Shown here: positions 26,445 through 35,627 of the stretch, piece after piece
Position numbering within the stretch: position 1 is the stretch's first letter
Layout of the letters: every line of letters starts with the position of its first letter
From: Ignavibacterium sp.
GTDB taxonomy: Bacteria > Bacteroidota > Ignavibacteria > Ignavibacteriales > Ignavibacteriaceae
Direction: 5' to 3'
DNA: 64,000 nucleotides
Assembly (NCBI GenBank): GCA_018335755.1
Contig: JAGXRK010000032.1
Span: forward strand, 1 to 64,000
The notes under the pieces: generated by a model
What the model was told of the DNA's origin: nothing
What the model saw: the letters and a program-made list of their open reading frames with translations, nothing else
The model's database searches: none
Translations under genes and position numbers: made by a program

Positions 26445-27554
26445 AAACATTCCTGACGATTCTTTTACCCAAACTTTCATATCAATTAAAGATTTGATTA
26501 TGCCATTTTTGTTACCGGAATAATTAACAAGAATTTCGTTTGACTGATTAATCAAAACTAAACTGATTCCGGAGGAATTGTTTTTTTTATCCCCAAGCAT
26601 ACTCTTGAATACGATTTCAGGATTAATCAGTTTATAATACTTCTTAAACGGAACAACTGCCGGCTGAATGTCTAACAAATTTTCGAATAGATATTCAGCG
26701 GTAATTAGTTTTTCACGATAGGAATAAAATAAAGAAGTTATTATTCCAAAGACAACAGCTTCCCCATGTTTAATCTTATGATCAGAAGCAGATTCAATTC
26801 CGTGAGCAAATGTGTGCCCAAAGTTTAACACTTTTCTTGACCCGGTTACTTCCCTTTCATCATTTTCAACCAATGCCGATTTTATTTTTACGCATTTGGA
26901 AATAATTTTAATAAAGTTATTATAGTTTTTATTTATTATAATATTAAAACTTCTGTGAAAAAAAGTTTTTTCTTTCTCAGGTGCGATAAAAGAATATTTA
27001 ATAACTTCACCTAAACCAGATTGTAATTCCCTCTCCGGTAAAGTATATAGAAAAGAAATGTCCGTAAATACAGCCTTTGGTTGATAAAATGTACCAACAA
27101 GGTTCTTTCCGGAATTAAAATTAATACCGGTTTTACCTCCAACCGAACTGTCAACTATAGAAAGTAAGGTAGTAGGAATATTGATGTAATCAATGCCCCG
27201 CATAAAAATACTTGCAGCCATAGCAGAGATGTCCCCTGTAATTCCTCCGCCAATTGAAACTAATAGAGTATCCCTTCTGCATCTGTTGTCAAACATTGAT
27301 TTTAGAATTTTAATCAATTCGGTGTGAGATTTATTTTTTTCTTTTGCTGAAAATTTATAAACATTGAGAATACTGGATTCGCGATTGAGATCTTCATATA
27401 GCTTTTTCCAGTGTAGCTTGTAAACATTTGAATCAATAACTACAAACAGGTTTTTAGTTTTCAGTAATTTTGACTTTTTGAGGTGCTGAGCTAATTGATC
27501 TTCAAAAACAAAAACGGAATAACTACCATGACTGTGCTTAACATTAATTTTCAT
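26421..27554 (-). CDS. aroB: 3-dehydroquinate synthase
   Basis: The 377-residue protein carries VSIGGGITGDISAMAASIF, then YINIPTTLLSIVDSSVGGK and INFNSGKNLVGTFYQP, all hallmarks of the family. The zinc ligands are a glutamate in GLGEVIKYSF and histidines in NFGHTFAHGIE and IKHGEAV. It converts DAHP to 3-dehydroquinate with NAD, the second step of the shikimate pathway. The first 11 bases overlap the end of aroK, so the two are translated from one message. The last codons form one arm of a terminator hairpin. Confidence 0.94.
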   Translation of the reverse strand: MKINVKHSHGSYSVFVFEDQLAQHLKKSKLLKTKNLFVVIDSNVYKLHWKKLYEDLNRESSILNVYKFSAKEKNKSHTELIKILKSMFDNRCRRDTLLVSIGGGITGDISAMAASIFMRGIDYINIPTTLLSIVDSSVGGKTGINFNSGKNLVGTFYQPKAVFTDISFLYTLPERELQSGLGEVIKYSFIAPEKEKTFFHRSFNIIINKNYNNFIKIISKCVKIKSALVENDEREVTGSRKVLNFGHTFAHGIESASDHKIKHGEAVVFGIITSLFYSYREKLITAEYLFENLLDIQPAVVPFKKYYKLINPEIVFKSMLGDKKNNSSGISLVLINQSNEILVNYSGNKNGIIKSLIDMKVWVKESSGMFKKETVEK

Positions 27555-28098
27555 TTTTTATAATATCTTTTTTTATAATAGATGCAATTTTATCAATTGT
27601 TCTGCCAACAGGGTTTAGGTCAGTATCAATAATATAGTCCGATTTTTCATAATACTTCCTCCGTTCCTGAAGTAGTCTGTCTATACGTTGAATAAACTCT
27701 TCTCTGGTCGGTTCTTCATCGCCCTGAAATAATAATGCCGGGCGGTCCCGCTTAAATCTTAATCGTTTATAAGCAGTTTCGGGTGAGGATTTAAGATAAA
27801 TAAGCAAACCGGTTTCTTTAATTATCTTCAGATTTTCATCATTGGCAATAGTACCCCCGCCAAGTGCTATAATATAATTACGCAGAAGGGATAATTCTTT
27901 TAGAGTTGTATTTTCCAATAATCGGAAATGCTCTTCACCCTGATCAGAGAATATGTCAGTAATCTTTTTACCTGTTTTTTTTTCAATTACCCTGTCTATA
28001 TCCAGAAAATCCCAACCGATAGTATTTGCCAGTATCGGACCAACTGTGCTTTTGCCGGCAGCCATGAATCCTGTTAGATAAATAATTGACTTTTTCAT
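27544..28098 (-). CDS. aroK: Shikimate kinase
   Basis: The 184-residue protein has the P-loop GFMAAGKSTVGPILA near residue 11, the substrate-binding DIDRVIEKKTGK segment, ALGGGTI near residue 78, and the lid region RLRFKRDRPAL. It phosphorylates shikimate with ATP. The end of the gene overlaps the start of aroB by 11 bases. The arrangement aroK-aroB is widespread and supports the assignment. Confidence 0.93.
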   Translation of the reverse strand: MKKSIIYLTGFMAAGKSTVGPILANTIGWDFLDIDRVIEKKTGKKITDIFSDQGEEHFRLLENTTLKELSLLRNYIIALGGGTIANDENLKIIKETGLLIYLKSSPETAYKRLRFKRDRPALLFQGDEEPTREEFIQRIDRLLQERRKYYEKSDYIIDTDLNPVGRTIDKIASIIKKDIIKNEN

Positions 28099-28155
28099 AA
28101 TTAGGTATTAATTACAGAATGAATTTAAATGAATGGAATTGAAAAACAAACTATG

Positions 28156-28869
28156 TTAGAAATAGTATGCAGCACCGAACAAAAAAGTTACACCATTTAC
28201 ATTTACTTTTGTATCAAAAGTATCGCTTAGAATGATGACCTGGGTATCCTCATAGTTTACAATGTTCTTTTCATATTTATTTTTATTCTTAAACTCAGGG
28301 TCACGGAATTTCATTTCCAGTTTTATGCCAAGGTTTTCAAACACAATATACTCCATTGAAACGGATACATGAATTCCGAATGCTGTTTGACTATTTAAGG
28401 TTAAAACATCTGTATCACCAAAAGTGCGAGAGAATTTTCCGAAATAAATTCCTGCACCGGCACCCATTAAGAACTTAAAATTCAGAGTTGAGAAAGGCAT
28501 GAGGTAATAAAGTGAAGCTTCCAATGGTATCATTGTAAATCCATCTTCGGTTTCAAGTCGCTGTTCATTGCTTCCCTCAAAAGCAATTAAATTTCTGCCT
28601 GTTTGGTTTGCAGTCATAAATTCAGAACTAAGGCCTATTATTAGCGGATCTGATATCCTATAGCGAAAATCAAATGAAGGATTCAATAAATCGTTTACAG
28701 GAAAAGATCTGTTACGAAGTATTGGATCAGTGGAATTAGGATTCAGAAAAATTTCAGCTGAAGTTGTATAAACTAATGATGAGCTTATACTAAATGTTTT
28801 TCCGTCATACTGCGCGAGTACTGCTGAACTTAATATTATTACAAAAGATAAAATCCGTAAAGAAAACAT
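28156..28869 (-). CDS. Outer-membrane beta-barrel protein
   Basis: The 237-residue protein has a signal peptide of about 19 residues ending VLAQ. Alternating aromatic and polar strands follow (SLYYLMPFSTLNFKFLMGAGAGIYFG, AFGIHVSVSMEYIVFENLGIKLEMKF), and the chain ends in a hydrophobic strand with terminal phenylalanine (FLFGAAYYF). This C-terminal signature and the size fit an eight-strand OmpA/OmpX-type barrel. Function is unknown. It lies 57 bases upstream of aroK in the same direction but has no metabolic link to it. Confidence 0.75.
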   Translation of the reverse strand: MFSLRILSFVIILSSAVLAQYDGKTFSISSSLVYTTSAEIFLNPNSTDPILRNRSFPVNDLLNPSFDFRYRISDPLIIGLSSEFMTANQTGRNLIAFEGSNEQRLETEDGFTMIPLEASLYYLMPFSTLNFKFLMGAGAGIYFGKFSRTFGDTDVLTLNSQTAFGIHVSVSMEYIVFENLGIKLEMKFRDPEFKNKNKYEKNIVNYEDTQVIILSDTFDTKVNVNGVTFLFGAAYYF

Positions 28870-28910
28870 ATCAATTAATTTATTATTGATGCTTTAAAAT
28901 TACATGAAAC

Positions 28911-28954
28911 TTTAAAAAAGAAAACCCCCAAATCCGTACTCAATTTGGGGGTTT
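28911..28954 (-). terminator. Rho-independent terminator of the PpiD-like gene
   Basis: A perfect 12-base inverted repeat (28922-28933 and 28943-28954, with a CCCCC core) lies just after the PpiD-like stop. On the minus strand it is followed by TTTCTTTTTT. Confidence 0.9.
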
Positions 28955-28972
28955 ACTAAAACATTAATAGAT

Positions 28973-31057
28973 TTACTGACCAAGGAAGATATGTCTGTTA
29001 TCAACAATATTTGCATTCTCTTTTAGTTTTTCAACCCACTGACTTGCATAGCGACTCCGTTTTTCCTGAAGAATAGTATTTCTTATTATGGCACTCTGGC
29101 TATCGTAAAGATTTTCATCAAAGGGTGTTCTGTTTAACACTTTAATAATGTAATAACCTCTTTGCCCTTTGAATGGTTCGGATACTTTATTCGGTTCAAG
29201 GTTAAGTGCTTTGTCAACAAAAGCATAATCTCTTCCAATGCCTGGAATATTTCCTGATGGTAAAAAGCTTCCTGTCTGCTGCAATTTAACATTTTCTAAA
29301 ATCTCTGGAATTTTTTCAAATTCACCGTTAATTTTTTTGAAAACATCCTGAGCTTTAGCTTTAAGTTTTTCAAATTTCTTCTCACGTAAAACAGAAGGAC
29401 GAATCTGTTCTTTTACTTCTTCAAACGGCTTGAAGTGCTCGCCAACAACCTCCATTATCTGAACAACTACATAGCCATTTGGCATTTTATAAGGATCACT
29501 AATAGTATTAACTCCGTTTTCAAATGCAAAATCTATTAATCTTTTATTAGCACCAAGTCCGGGTATTGTTGTTGTTTTGACGAACAAAGGAGTCTCCTGA
29601 ACATTATACTCAAGGAGCTCTGCTTCTTTAATAAAGTTATTTTTCTTTGCCAGAAAAGCAAAATCAATTGCGGAAGTAAACATTCTATCGCGGGTTGTAG
29701 CTGACTGTTTAACCTGATTAACTATCCTCTCAACAACAAATTTTCTGGAAACTCTATCCGTAACTTTTATTATATGATAACCGAAAGAAGTTTTAACCGG
29801 TTTTTGAACTTCGCCAACTTTTCCGCTGAAGACGGCATTTTCAAATTCAGGAACCATCATTCCTTTACCAAAATAGCCGAGGTCACCTCCACGCTGAGCA
29901 CTTCCCGGATCCTGAGATAATTCTGTGGCTGCTTGAGCAAAATCTGCTCCATCTTTCAAGCGGTTATAAAGTTTATTTGCTTCTTCTAAATTTTTATCAT
30001 CATCGCCAAACTGATTGATTAAAATATGAGATGCTCTGGCCATAACTTCATCTGTCGGTACCGAGCCGTAATATTTAATAAGTTCGTAGCCTTGATTTGT
30101 TAAATATGGTCCTACAACATCTTCAGCCCTTGCTTTATTCAAAGCATCTACAACTTCCGGTGTAAGAAGTGAAACCGAAAGAGTATCTTTTGAGTAAGGG
30201 AAGTCTGAATAAATCTCAACAAGTTCTTTAAAGTCAATAGTATCGCCTTCCATTCTGTTTAGGATACTTTGTAAACTTCGCTGAACCATAGATGAATCTT
30301 CTGCCGATGGAGAATTAGGAAAAAGTACATAACGCAGTTTTCTTTGCGGCTGCACTTTAAACTGATTTTTATTTCTTTCGTAATAAGATTTTAAATCACT
30401 TTCTTCAACATTTATTTCAGCGTCCGGAATTAGGTTGAGATCAAAAAAAGCATAATCAACATCAAGATTGATATTCTGATCAATGAACTTTCTCTTTACT
30501 TCATCCTCGCCAACAGTTACGGAAGCAAAAATAAGGCTTTGAAGCTTTGCAGTAAGCTGGTTTTGTCTTACAAATTCTTCAGCCTGGATAAGCGGCTCCC
30601 GGTTTCTTGGATCAAATAAAGCTTCTTCATAAAGCTGCCTGTTGAAACTACCCAGCGAATCTATAAAATTCTGCTTCAGAAAGTCTGGAGGATTATCGCC
30701 TAAAATAATATCCCTAACTTCATCATCTGAAACAGTTAAACCATAACTATCAATCATCTGTTGAAAAAGAATATTAGTTACAAGCGCATCCCATACCTGG
30801 TCGCGCAAACGGTCTATCTGGTCTTCGGCAAGATCCTGACCTGTTTGCTGCTGCTGAGCTTCTCTCTGGCGTTCAAAAGCTTCCTGAAATTCAAAGTAGC
30901 TTATTTCTCTGCCGTTAACAACACCCACATTATTTGTTCGTCCGCCTAATGCTTCAAGAACATTGGAATCTGAAATTACCATAAAAAGAACGAACAAACC
31001 ACCTACCGTTAAAATAAAAGCTGGTGCTAAACTTCTCATTTTGGCCATCATAGCCAT
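28973..31057 (-). CDS. PpiD/SurA-like periplasmic peptidyl-prolyl isomerase
   Basis: The 694-residue protein has one N-terminal membrane helix (about residues 11-30) and no cleavage site, so it is anchored to the inner membrane facing the periplasm. A SurA-N-like chaperone region follows (NGREISYFEFQEAFERQ). A complete parvulin domain lies near residues 340-440, with ASHILI, SQDPGSAQRGGDLGYFGKG and FGYHIIKVTD. A second parvulin-like segment nearer the C-terminus is degenerate. The layout is that of PpiD, which helps fold outer-membrane and secreted proteins at the translocon. It is probably important here because the cell secretes T9SS cargo and many barrels. Confidence 0.88.
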   Translation of the reverse strand: MAMMAKMRSLAPAFILTVGGLFVLFMVISDSNVLEALGGRTNNVGVVNGREISYFEFQEAFERQREAQQQQTGQDLAEDQIDRLRDQVWDALVTNILFQQMIDSYGLTVSDDEVRDIILGDNPPDFLKQNFIDSLGSFNRQLYEEALFDPRNREPLIQAEEFVRQNQLTAKLQSLIFASVTVGEDEVKRKFIDQNINLDVDYAFFDLNLIPDAEINVEESDLKSYYERNKNQFKVQPQRKLRYVLFPNSPSAEDSSMVQRSLQSILNRMEGDTIDFKELVEIYSDFPYSKDTLSVSLLTPEVVDALNKARAEDVVGPYLTNQGYELIKYYGSVPTDEVMARASHILINQFGDDDKNLEEANKLYNRLKDGADFAQAATELSQDPGSAQRGGDLGYFGKGMMVPEFENAVFSGKVGEVQKPVKTSFGYHIIKVTDRVSRKFVVERIVNQVKQSATTRDRMFTSAIDFAFLAKKNNFIKEAELLEYNVQETPLFVKTTTIPGLGANKRLIDFAFENGVNTISDPYKMPNGYVVVQIMEVVGEHFKPFEEVKEQIRPSVLREKKFEKLKAKAQDVFKKINGEFEKIPEILENVKLQQTGSFLPSGNIPGIGRDYAFVDKALNLEPNKVSEPFKGQRGYYIIKVLNRTPFDENLYDSQSAIIRNTILQEKRSRYASQWVEKLKENANIVDNRHIFLGQ

Positions 31058-31268
31058 AATTATTTTATCTCCGGAATTTAGTTTTTTGAAAATTTAAGAT
31101 AATAAAAATAGACATGACCGCCGTAAAAAGCAATGTTTTTAACGAACCTCATATCTCACATTTTGCATAAAAATATTCTATAAGAATGATGCCGTATGTA
31201 ACTTGAATAGTTGACTTTAGATAGTTATCAGCCTATATTTTTGATCAATTATTTTTAAAGGTAATAAA

Positions 31269-31952
31269 TTGTCGAATTATATAGATTTTTTAAAGCAGGT
31301 ACCAATATTTTCAGATTTAGATGAAGAATCCTTAAATATTGTAGCAAATTCCGGATTTCTTCAATCCTATAAAAAAGATTCACTTATCCTTTCGGAAGAA
31401 GATGCTGGTAACGCATTATTTGTTATTTCCGGCGGAAAAGTAAAAGTTGTTAGATCGGACAGTGGTGAAAAAGAGGTTATTTTAGCCATACTAAATGAAT
31501 CTGATTTTTTTGGTGAAATGGCGTTGCTGGATGGTTTAAATCGATCTGCAAATGTAATTGCGATGGAAGACTCAAAACTCTTTATCATTCAGCGTAGTGA
31601 ATTCCTGGAATTATTAAGAAAATATCCGGACGTATCAATAGCTTTGCTTCAGGAATTATCAACCAGGCTCCGTGCATCTTCAATGAAAATTAAAGCACTT
31701 TCGTTAAAAGATGCTGAAGGTAAAGTTGCTACTGTTCTACTGCAGCTTGCTGAAGATATTGGGAAAATAAAGCAAGGTATTGTTGAAATTGAAAAACTTC
31801 CCTTCCAGCACGAACTTGCTAATATGGCAGGTACATCGAGAGAAACAATTTCCAGAACTCTTCATTCGTTTGCAAAAAAAGGACTTGTTGAACTTGATGG
31901 TTCTAGGTTAAGAATAATTGATTACGAAAAATTTCAAGAAATGTTTAAATAA
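31269..31952 (+). CDS. Crp/Fnr family transcription regulator
   Basis: The 227-residue protein starts at TTG (31269), preceded by AAAGG; no in-frame ATG fits the domain better. The N-terminal cyclic-nucleotide-binding fold includes ESDFFGEMALLDGLNRSANV. The helix-turn-helix is in HELANMAGTSRETISRTLHSF, with a C-terminal winged segment. There is no cysteine cluster at the N-terminus, so it is not an oxygen-sensing FNR with an iron-sulfur cluster. The phosphate-binding arginine-serine of true cAMP sites is present as RSA, so a nucleotide ligand is possible. It lies 6 bases upstream of a PHP-domain gene. Targets are unknown. Confidence 0.9.
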   Translation: MSNYIDFLKQVPIFSDLDEESLNIVANSGFLQSYKKDSLILSEEDAGNALFVISGGKVKVVRSDSGEKEVILAILNESDFFGEMALLDGLNRSANVIAMEDSKLFIIQRSEFLELLRKYPDVSIALLQELSTRLRASSMKIKALSLKDAEGKVATVLLQLAEDIGKIKQGIVEIEKLPFQHELANMAGTSRETISRTLHSFAKKGLVELDGSRLRIIDYEKFQEMFK

Positions 31953-31958
31953 ATAAAA

Positions 31959-32789
31959 ATGAAACGAAAAGTCGATTTACATATGCACAGCCACCATTCC
32001 GATGGTTTTTATTCACCGGAAGATGTAGTTAAGAAAGCTAAAGAAAAAGGTCTGGACGTAATAAGCTTTACTGATCACGATAGTATTAACAGTCTTAAGG
32101 AGGCTATTGAAGCCGGAAAAAAATACGGAGTTGAGATAATTCCCGGTGTTGAGATAAGCACAGATATTAGCGACCGTGAAATTCATATACTTGGTTATTT
32201 TATCGATCCAAAAAATCCGGAACTTGAACATTATCTGAGTTTCTTTAGAGAGGAAAGGTTAAAACGTGCTGTAAGAATTGTTAATAAATTAAATTCACTG
32301 GGAATAAATATAACTATTGACGATGTTATTGAAAAAGCTGGCAGTGGTGCTGTGGGAAGACCTCATATAGCACACGCAATGAAGGAAAAAGGAGCAATCA
32401 ACAGTTATTTTGAGGCTTTCAATAAGTACATAGGCAACGGCGGACCAGCATACGAAAGGAAAGTACACGTTTCTCCTCAAAGTTCCTTTAAAATCATTAG
32501 TGATGCAGGTGGGCTTTCTTTTATTGCACACCCGGGTAATCTTCCGGAGTATATTATTAAAGAGCTTATTGATGCCGGAGTTGATGGTATTGAAGTAGTT
32601 CATCCATCTCACGTGCCTCATAAAGTTAAATACTACCGCGGCATTGTTAATGAATATTTTCTTCTTGAGAGCGGTGGTTCTGATTTTCACGGCGGCGATA
32701 GAAATGATGATGACAACCTTGGAAAATACTACGTAAATCCAAATGCTGTTGATGCAATGAGAACCAGATTATTAAGAAATTCAGCCTAA
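31959..32789 (+). CDS. PHP-domain phosphoesterase
   Basis: The 276-residue protein has the PHP metal-binding motifs in order: [12 protein letters not shown] at the start, SFTDHDSI near residue 38, PGVEIS near residue 65, GRPHIA in the middle, FIAHPGN near residue 188, and GSDFHGG near the C-terminus. This length and motif set match the RNase AM / 3',5'-nucleotide bisphosphatase group (YciV/TrpH), which strips 5' ends of short RNAs and degrades pAp. The family also contains phosphatases of other substrates. It follows the Crp/Fnr gene by 6 bases and precedes ribH by 16 bases, so it is in a three-gene run. Cytoplasmic. Confidence 0.88.
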   Translation: MKRKVDLHMHSHHSDGFYSPEDVVKKAKEKGLDVISFTDHDSINSLKEAIEAGKKYGVEIIPGVEISTDISDREIHILGYFIDPKNPELEHYLSFFREERLKRAVRIVNKLNSLGINITIDDVIEKAGSGAVGRPHIAHAMKEKGAINSYFEAFNKYIGNGGPAYERKVHVSPQSSFKIISDAGGLSFIAHPGNLPEYIIKELIDAGVDGIEVVHPSHVPHKVKYYRGIVNEYFLLESGGSDFHGGDRNDDDNLGKYYVNPNAVDAMRTRLLRNSA

Positions 32790-32805
32790 TAACGGAGTCT
32801 ACTTT

Positions 32806-33267
32806 ATGAACATTATAGAAGGATCTCTTTCAGCCGCCAACTTTAAGTTTGCAATCATAATCAGCAGGTTCAATGAAGCTATTAGTTCTAAATTGCTTGA
32901 AGGTGCAGTGGACTGTTTAAAGAGACATAATTGCAGACCAGAAAATATTGACGTAATTAAGGTTCCAGGTGCTTTTGAAATTCCTGTAACCGCTGATAAA
33001 GCGGCTTCATCAAAAAAATATGAGGCTGTGATTTGTTTAGGGGCTGTAATTAAAGGAGCAACTCCGCATTTTGAATATGTTGCATCCTCCACTAGTAATG
33101 GAATAATGCAGGCATCTTTTAAGAACAGTGTGCCTGTTATTTTCGGTGTGCTTACTACAGATAACATTGAACAGGCTATTGAGCGAGCTGGTACAAAATC
33201 CGGCAATAAAGGATGGGATGCTGCCCTTACAGCAATAGAAATGGCAGATTTATTCAAAAGACTTTAG
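32806..33267 (+). CDS. ribH: 6,7-dimethyl-8-ribityllumazine synthase
   Basis: The 153-residue protein fits the family length. [20 protein letters not shown] is the N-terminal ligand loop, VPGAFEIPV is the binding strand, [14 protein letters not shown] carries the catalytic histidine, and [17 protein letters not shown] is the C-terminal motif. It joins 5-amino-6-ribitylamino-uracil with dihydroxybutanone phosphate in riboflavin synthesis and normally assembles to a 60-mer. It stands apart from other rib genes in this window. A long open frame on the opposite strand over the same bases is a shadow. Confidence 0.95.
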   Translation: MNIIEGSLSAANFKFAIIISRFNEAISSKLLEGAVDCLKRHNCRPENIDVIKVPGAFEIPVTADKAASSKKYEAVICLGAVIKGATPHFEYVASSTSNGIMQASFKNSVPVIFGVLTTDNIEQAIERAGTKSGNKGWDAALTAIEMADLFKRL

Positions 33268-33393
33268 GATTTATTTTTCTGCTTTCAACTTTCAGGAAAT
33301 ATCTTATTTTTGATCATCTTCTAAATCAATATTTTATGAAAGGGATGCGATAAAGGTATCTTTTTACTTCTTTAATAACAATCAGGTTTAATT

Positions 33394-35619
33394 ATGAAGA
33401 CGATCGTATCTCTTATTCTGTTTTTTTCCACTCTCACTTTCTCGCAGCAGTTTACAAACTGGCTCAATTTTACCGACATGAAAACCGTTAACTCTGTTTT
33501 TTCCGGTGATGATTATTTTTGGGCGGCAAGCAGCGGAGGCGGTTATAAATACAGCTTTGAACAGGGTTCAATTAAAAACTTAAATAAAGCTGATGGTCTC
33601 AGTGGAATTGAATTAACTTCCGTAACTGTTGACCAATATGGTAAAGCCTGGTTTGGAAGTAATTCCGGTATAATTGATGTTTATAATCCAGAAACTGGTT
33701 TTGTTAAATCTTTATTAGATATTGCCAACTCAGATAAAATCACAAAAAAAATAAATTTCCTTTTTGCAAGCGGTGATACAATTTATGCTGCATCTGATTT
33801 TGGAATCTCACTTATAAATGCAAAAACATTAGTATTTATTGATACATATTTTAAGTTCGGAACCTTACCTTCAAATATTAAAGTTAACAGCATTACAAAA
33901 TCTGAATTACTTTATGCAGCCACTGAGTCAGGTATTGCAATACAAAAACCGGGAACAACTAATCTTTCCGCACCGGAATCCTGGGATGTTTATCCGCAGC
34001 TCGCCCCTGGTCTTTCTTCTAATTCTAATAAGTTGGTTTTCTTTGATAATAAAGTAGTTGTTGCATCTCAGAGGGGTATTTCTGCATTTGACGGAAACAA
34101 CTGGCAAGCCCTTCTGAGCGAATTTAACAACACTAACGTAAATGATCTGCTTGTTAAAAACGATACCCTGTATATATTAACAGATTTTGCAATTCATAGT
34201 TTCAGCAACGGTAATCTTACACTTAATTACGATTCTCCAACCAGATTAAAATCAATTTCATATTCCCCGGTTAATGGATTTCTAGCTTCCTCAAATAATG
34301 GTGTAGTAAGCGTTTATGATGAAAGTTTCATATTTCCCGATGGTCCTGCTGCAAATCAATTTCCAAATATGACTATAGATGCAGAAGGAAGATTTTGGTC
34401 TGCAAGCGGCATAAATAATGCAGGCAAAGGTCTTTATTTATATGATGGTCTGAATTGGAAAAATTTTAACTCTCAAGCCTATCCTGAGATGATAACCAAT
34501 GATTATTTTTCAATTTTTTCGGCACCCGATAATACAATATATGCCGGAAATTGGGGACAAGGTTTTATTCGGTTAAGGGGTGATGATATCGTTCGTTTTG
34601 ATGTTAATAATACTAATCTATTAGGGTTTCCCGGAGATCCAAGCTTTTTATTGATCGGCGGTTTCGGACTTGATTCAAGAAGTAATCTCTGGGTACTTAA
34701 TGTTGAACCGGCAGACAGAAATACCCTTGCTATGTTAACACCTGACAGTACCTGGTATTTCTTTACCATTCCTGCAGAGCAAAATCGTGTATTAAAGTTT
34801 CATGATAATCTTATTGTCGATCAATATGATACAAAATGGTTCAGCAGTGAAGATCCAAGTCGTACCGGCTTATTTTATTTCAATGAAAACAAAACATTTG
34901 ATAATACTGAAGATGACCGTTCCGGTTATATAAATACGCAGAATGGATTAAACAATAACACAATAAATGCTATTGCTTTAGACAGAAGGGGCGATATCTG
35001 GGTTGGAACAGGATTGGGTATCAACATTATTTCTAATACAAGTACTGTTTTAACTTCAACTCCCCAATTGAGAATCAGCTCGGTTTTTTCTGTGCGTCAG
35101 CAAACAATAAATGCCATAGCTGTTGATCCGCTTAATCAGAAGTGGGTTGGAACTAATCAGGGTTTAATATTACTAAACAGCGATGGTTCAAGATTACTTT
35201 CTGCTTTCGATACTAAGAACAGTCCTTTGCTTTCTGATAAAATAGTCAGTATTACAATCGATGATCGAACAGGCAAGGTGTTTGTCGGTACTGAAGCTGG
35301 TTTGAGTGTATTTGAAACCCCGGCTATAAGACCTGCTGAAAGTTTTGATGAAATATTTGCTTTCCCTAATCCTTTTATCTTAACTGGTTCATCTCAACTT
35401 CTAACAATTGATGGTTTGGTAAGAGACAGTGACATCAAAATTCTTTCTGCTTCAGGAAAACTTGTTAGTGAATTTTCATCACCCGGAGGCCGTGTAGGAT
35501 ACTGGGATGGACGAGATGATAACGCAGATCTTGTAAACAGCGGTATTTATTTAATTATTGCTTTCGATAAAGATGGAAATAGTGTTGCAACCGGTAAAGT
35601 AGCAGTACTAAGAAAATAA
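33394..35619 (+). CDS. porZ: PorZ-like T9SS beta-propeller protein
   Basis: The 741-residue protein has a signal peptide of about 18 residues (ending TFSQQ). Two beta-propeller regions follow, with many two-component-regulator-type propeller blades (GKAWFGSNSGIIDVY, GDIWVGTGLGINII, NQKWVGTNQGLILL). A C-terminal T9SS sorting-like domain contains FAFPNPFI and ends GKVAVLRK. This is the build of PorZ, a surface protein of the T9SS attachment complex in Porphyromonas, which delivers anionic lipopolysaccharide for cargo anchoring. The size is close to the Porphyromonas protein. Its presence agrees with T9SS cargo at both ends of the window. It could instead be a different propeller cargo protein, as assignment is by architecture. 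Confidence 0.7.
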   Translation: MKTIVSLILFFSTLTFSQQFTNWLNFTDMKTVNSVFSGDDYFWAASSGGGYKYSFEQGSIKNLNKADGLSGIELTSVTVDQYGKAWFGSNSGIIDVYNPETGFVKSLLDIANSDKITKKINFLFASGDTIYAASDFGISLINAKTLVFIDTYFKFGTLPSNIKVNSITKSELLYAATESGIAIQKPGTTNLSAPESWDVYPQLAPGLSSNSNKLVFFDNKVVVASQRGISAFDGNNWQALLSEFNNTNVNDLLVKNDTLYILTDFAIHSFSNGNLTLNYDSPTRLKSISYSPVNGFLASSNNGVVSVYDESFIFPDGPAANQFPNMTIDAEGRFWSASGINNAGKGLYLYDGLNWKNFNSQAYPEMITNDYFSIFSAPDNTIYAGNWGQGFIRLRGDDIVRFDVNNTNLLGFPGDPSFLLIGGFGLDSRSNLWVLNVEPADRNTLAMLTPDSTWYFFTIPAEQNRVLKFHDNLIVDQYDTKWFSSEDPSRTGLFYFNENKTFDNTEDDRSGYINTQNGLNNNTINAIALDRRGDIWVGTGLGINIISNTSTVLTSTPQLRISSVFSVRQQTINAIAVDPLNQKWVGTNQGLILLNSDGSRLLSAFDTKNSPLLSDKIVSITIDDRTGKVFVGTEAGLSVFETPAIRPAESFDEIFAFPNPFILTGSSQLLTIDGLVRDSDIKILSASGKLVSEFSSPGGRVGYWDGRDDNADLVNSGIYLIIAFDKDGNSVATGKVAVLRK

Positions 35620-35627
35620 TGCTTTAA

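Noticed and set aside
32799-33257. 152-codon open frame antisense to ribH
   Set aside because: It lies entirely over ribH, which has clear family motifs; the reverse frame shows no domain or signal and is a by-product of codon use.
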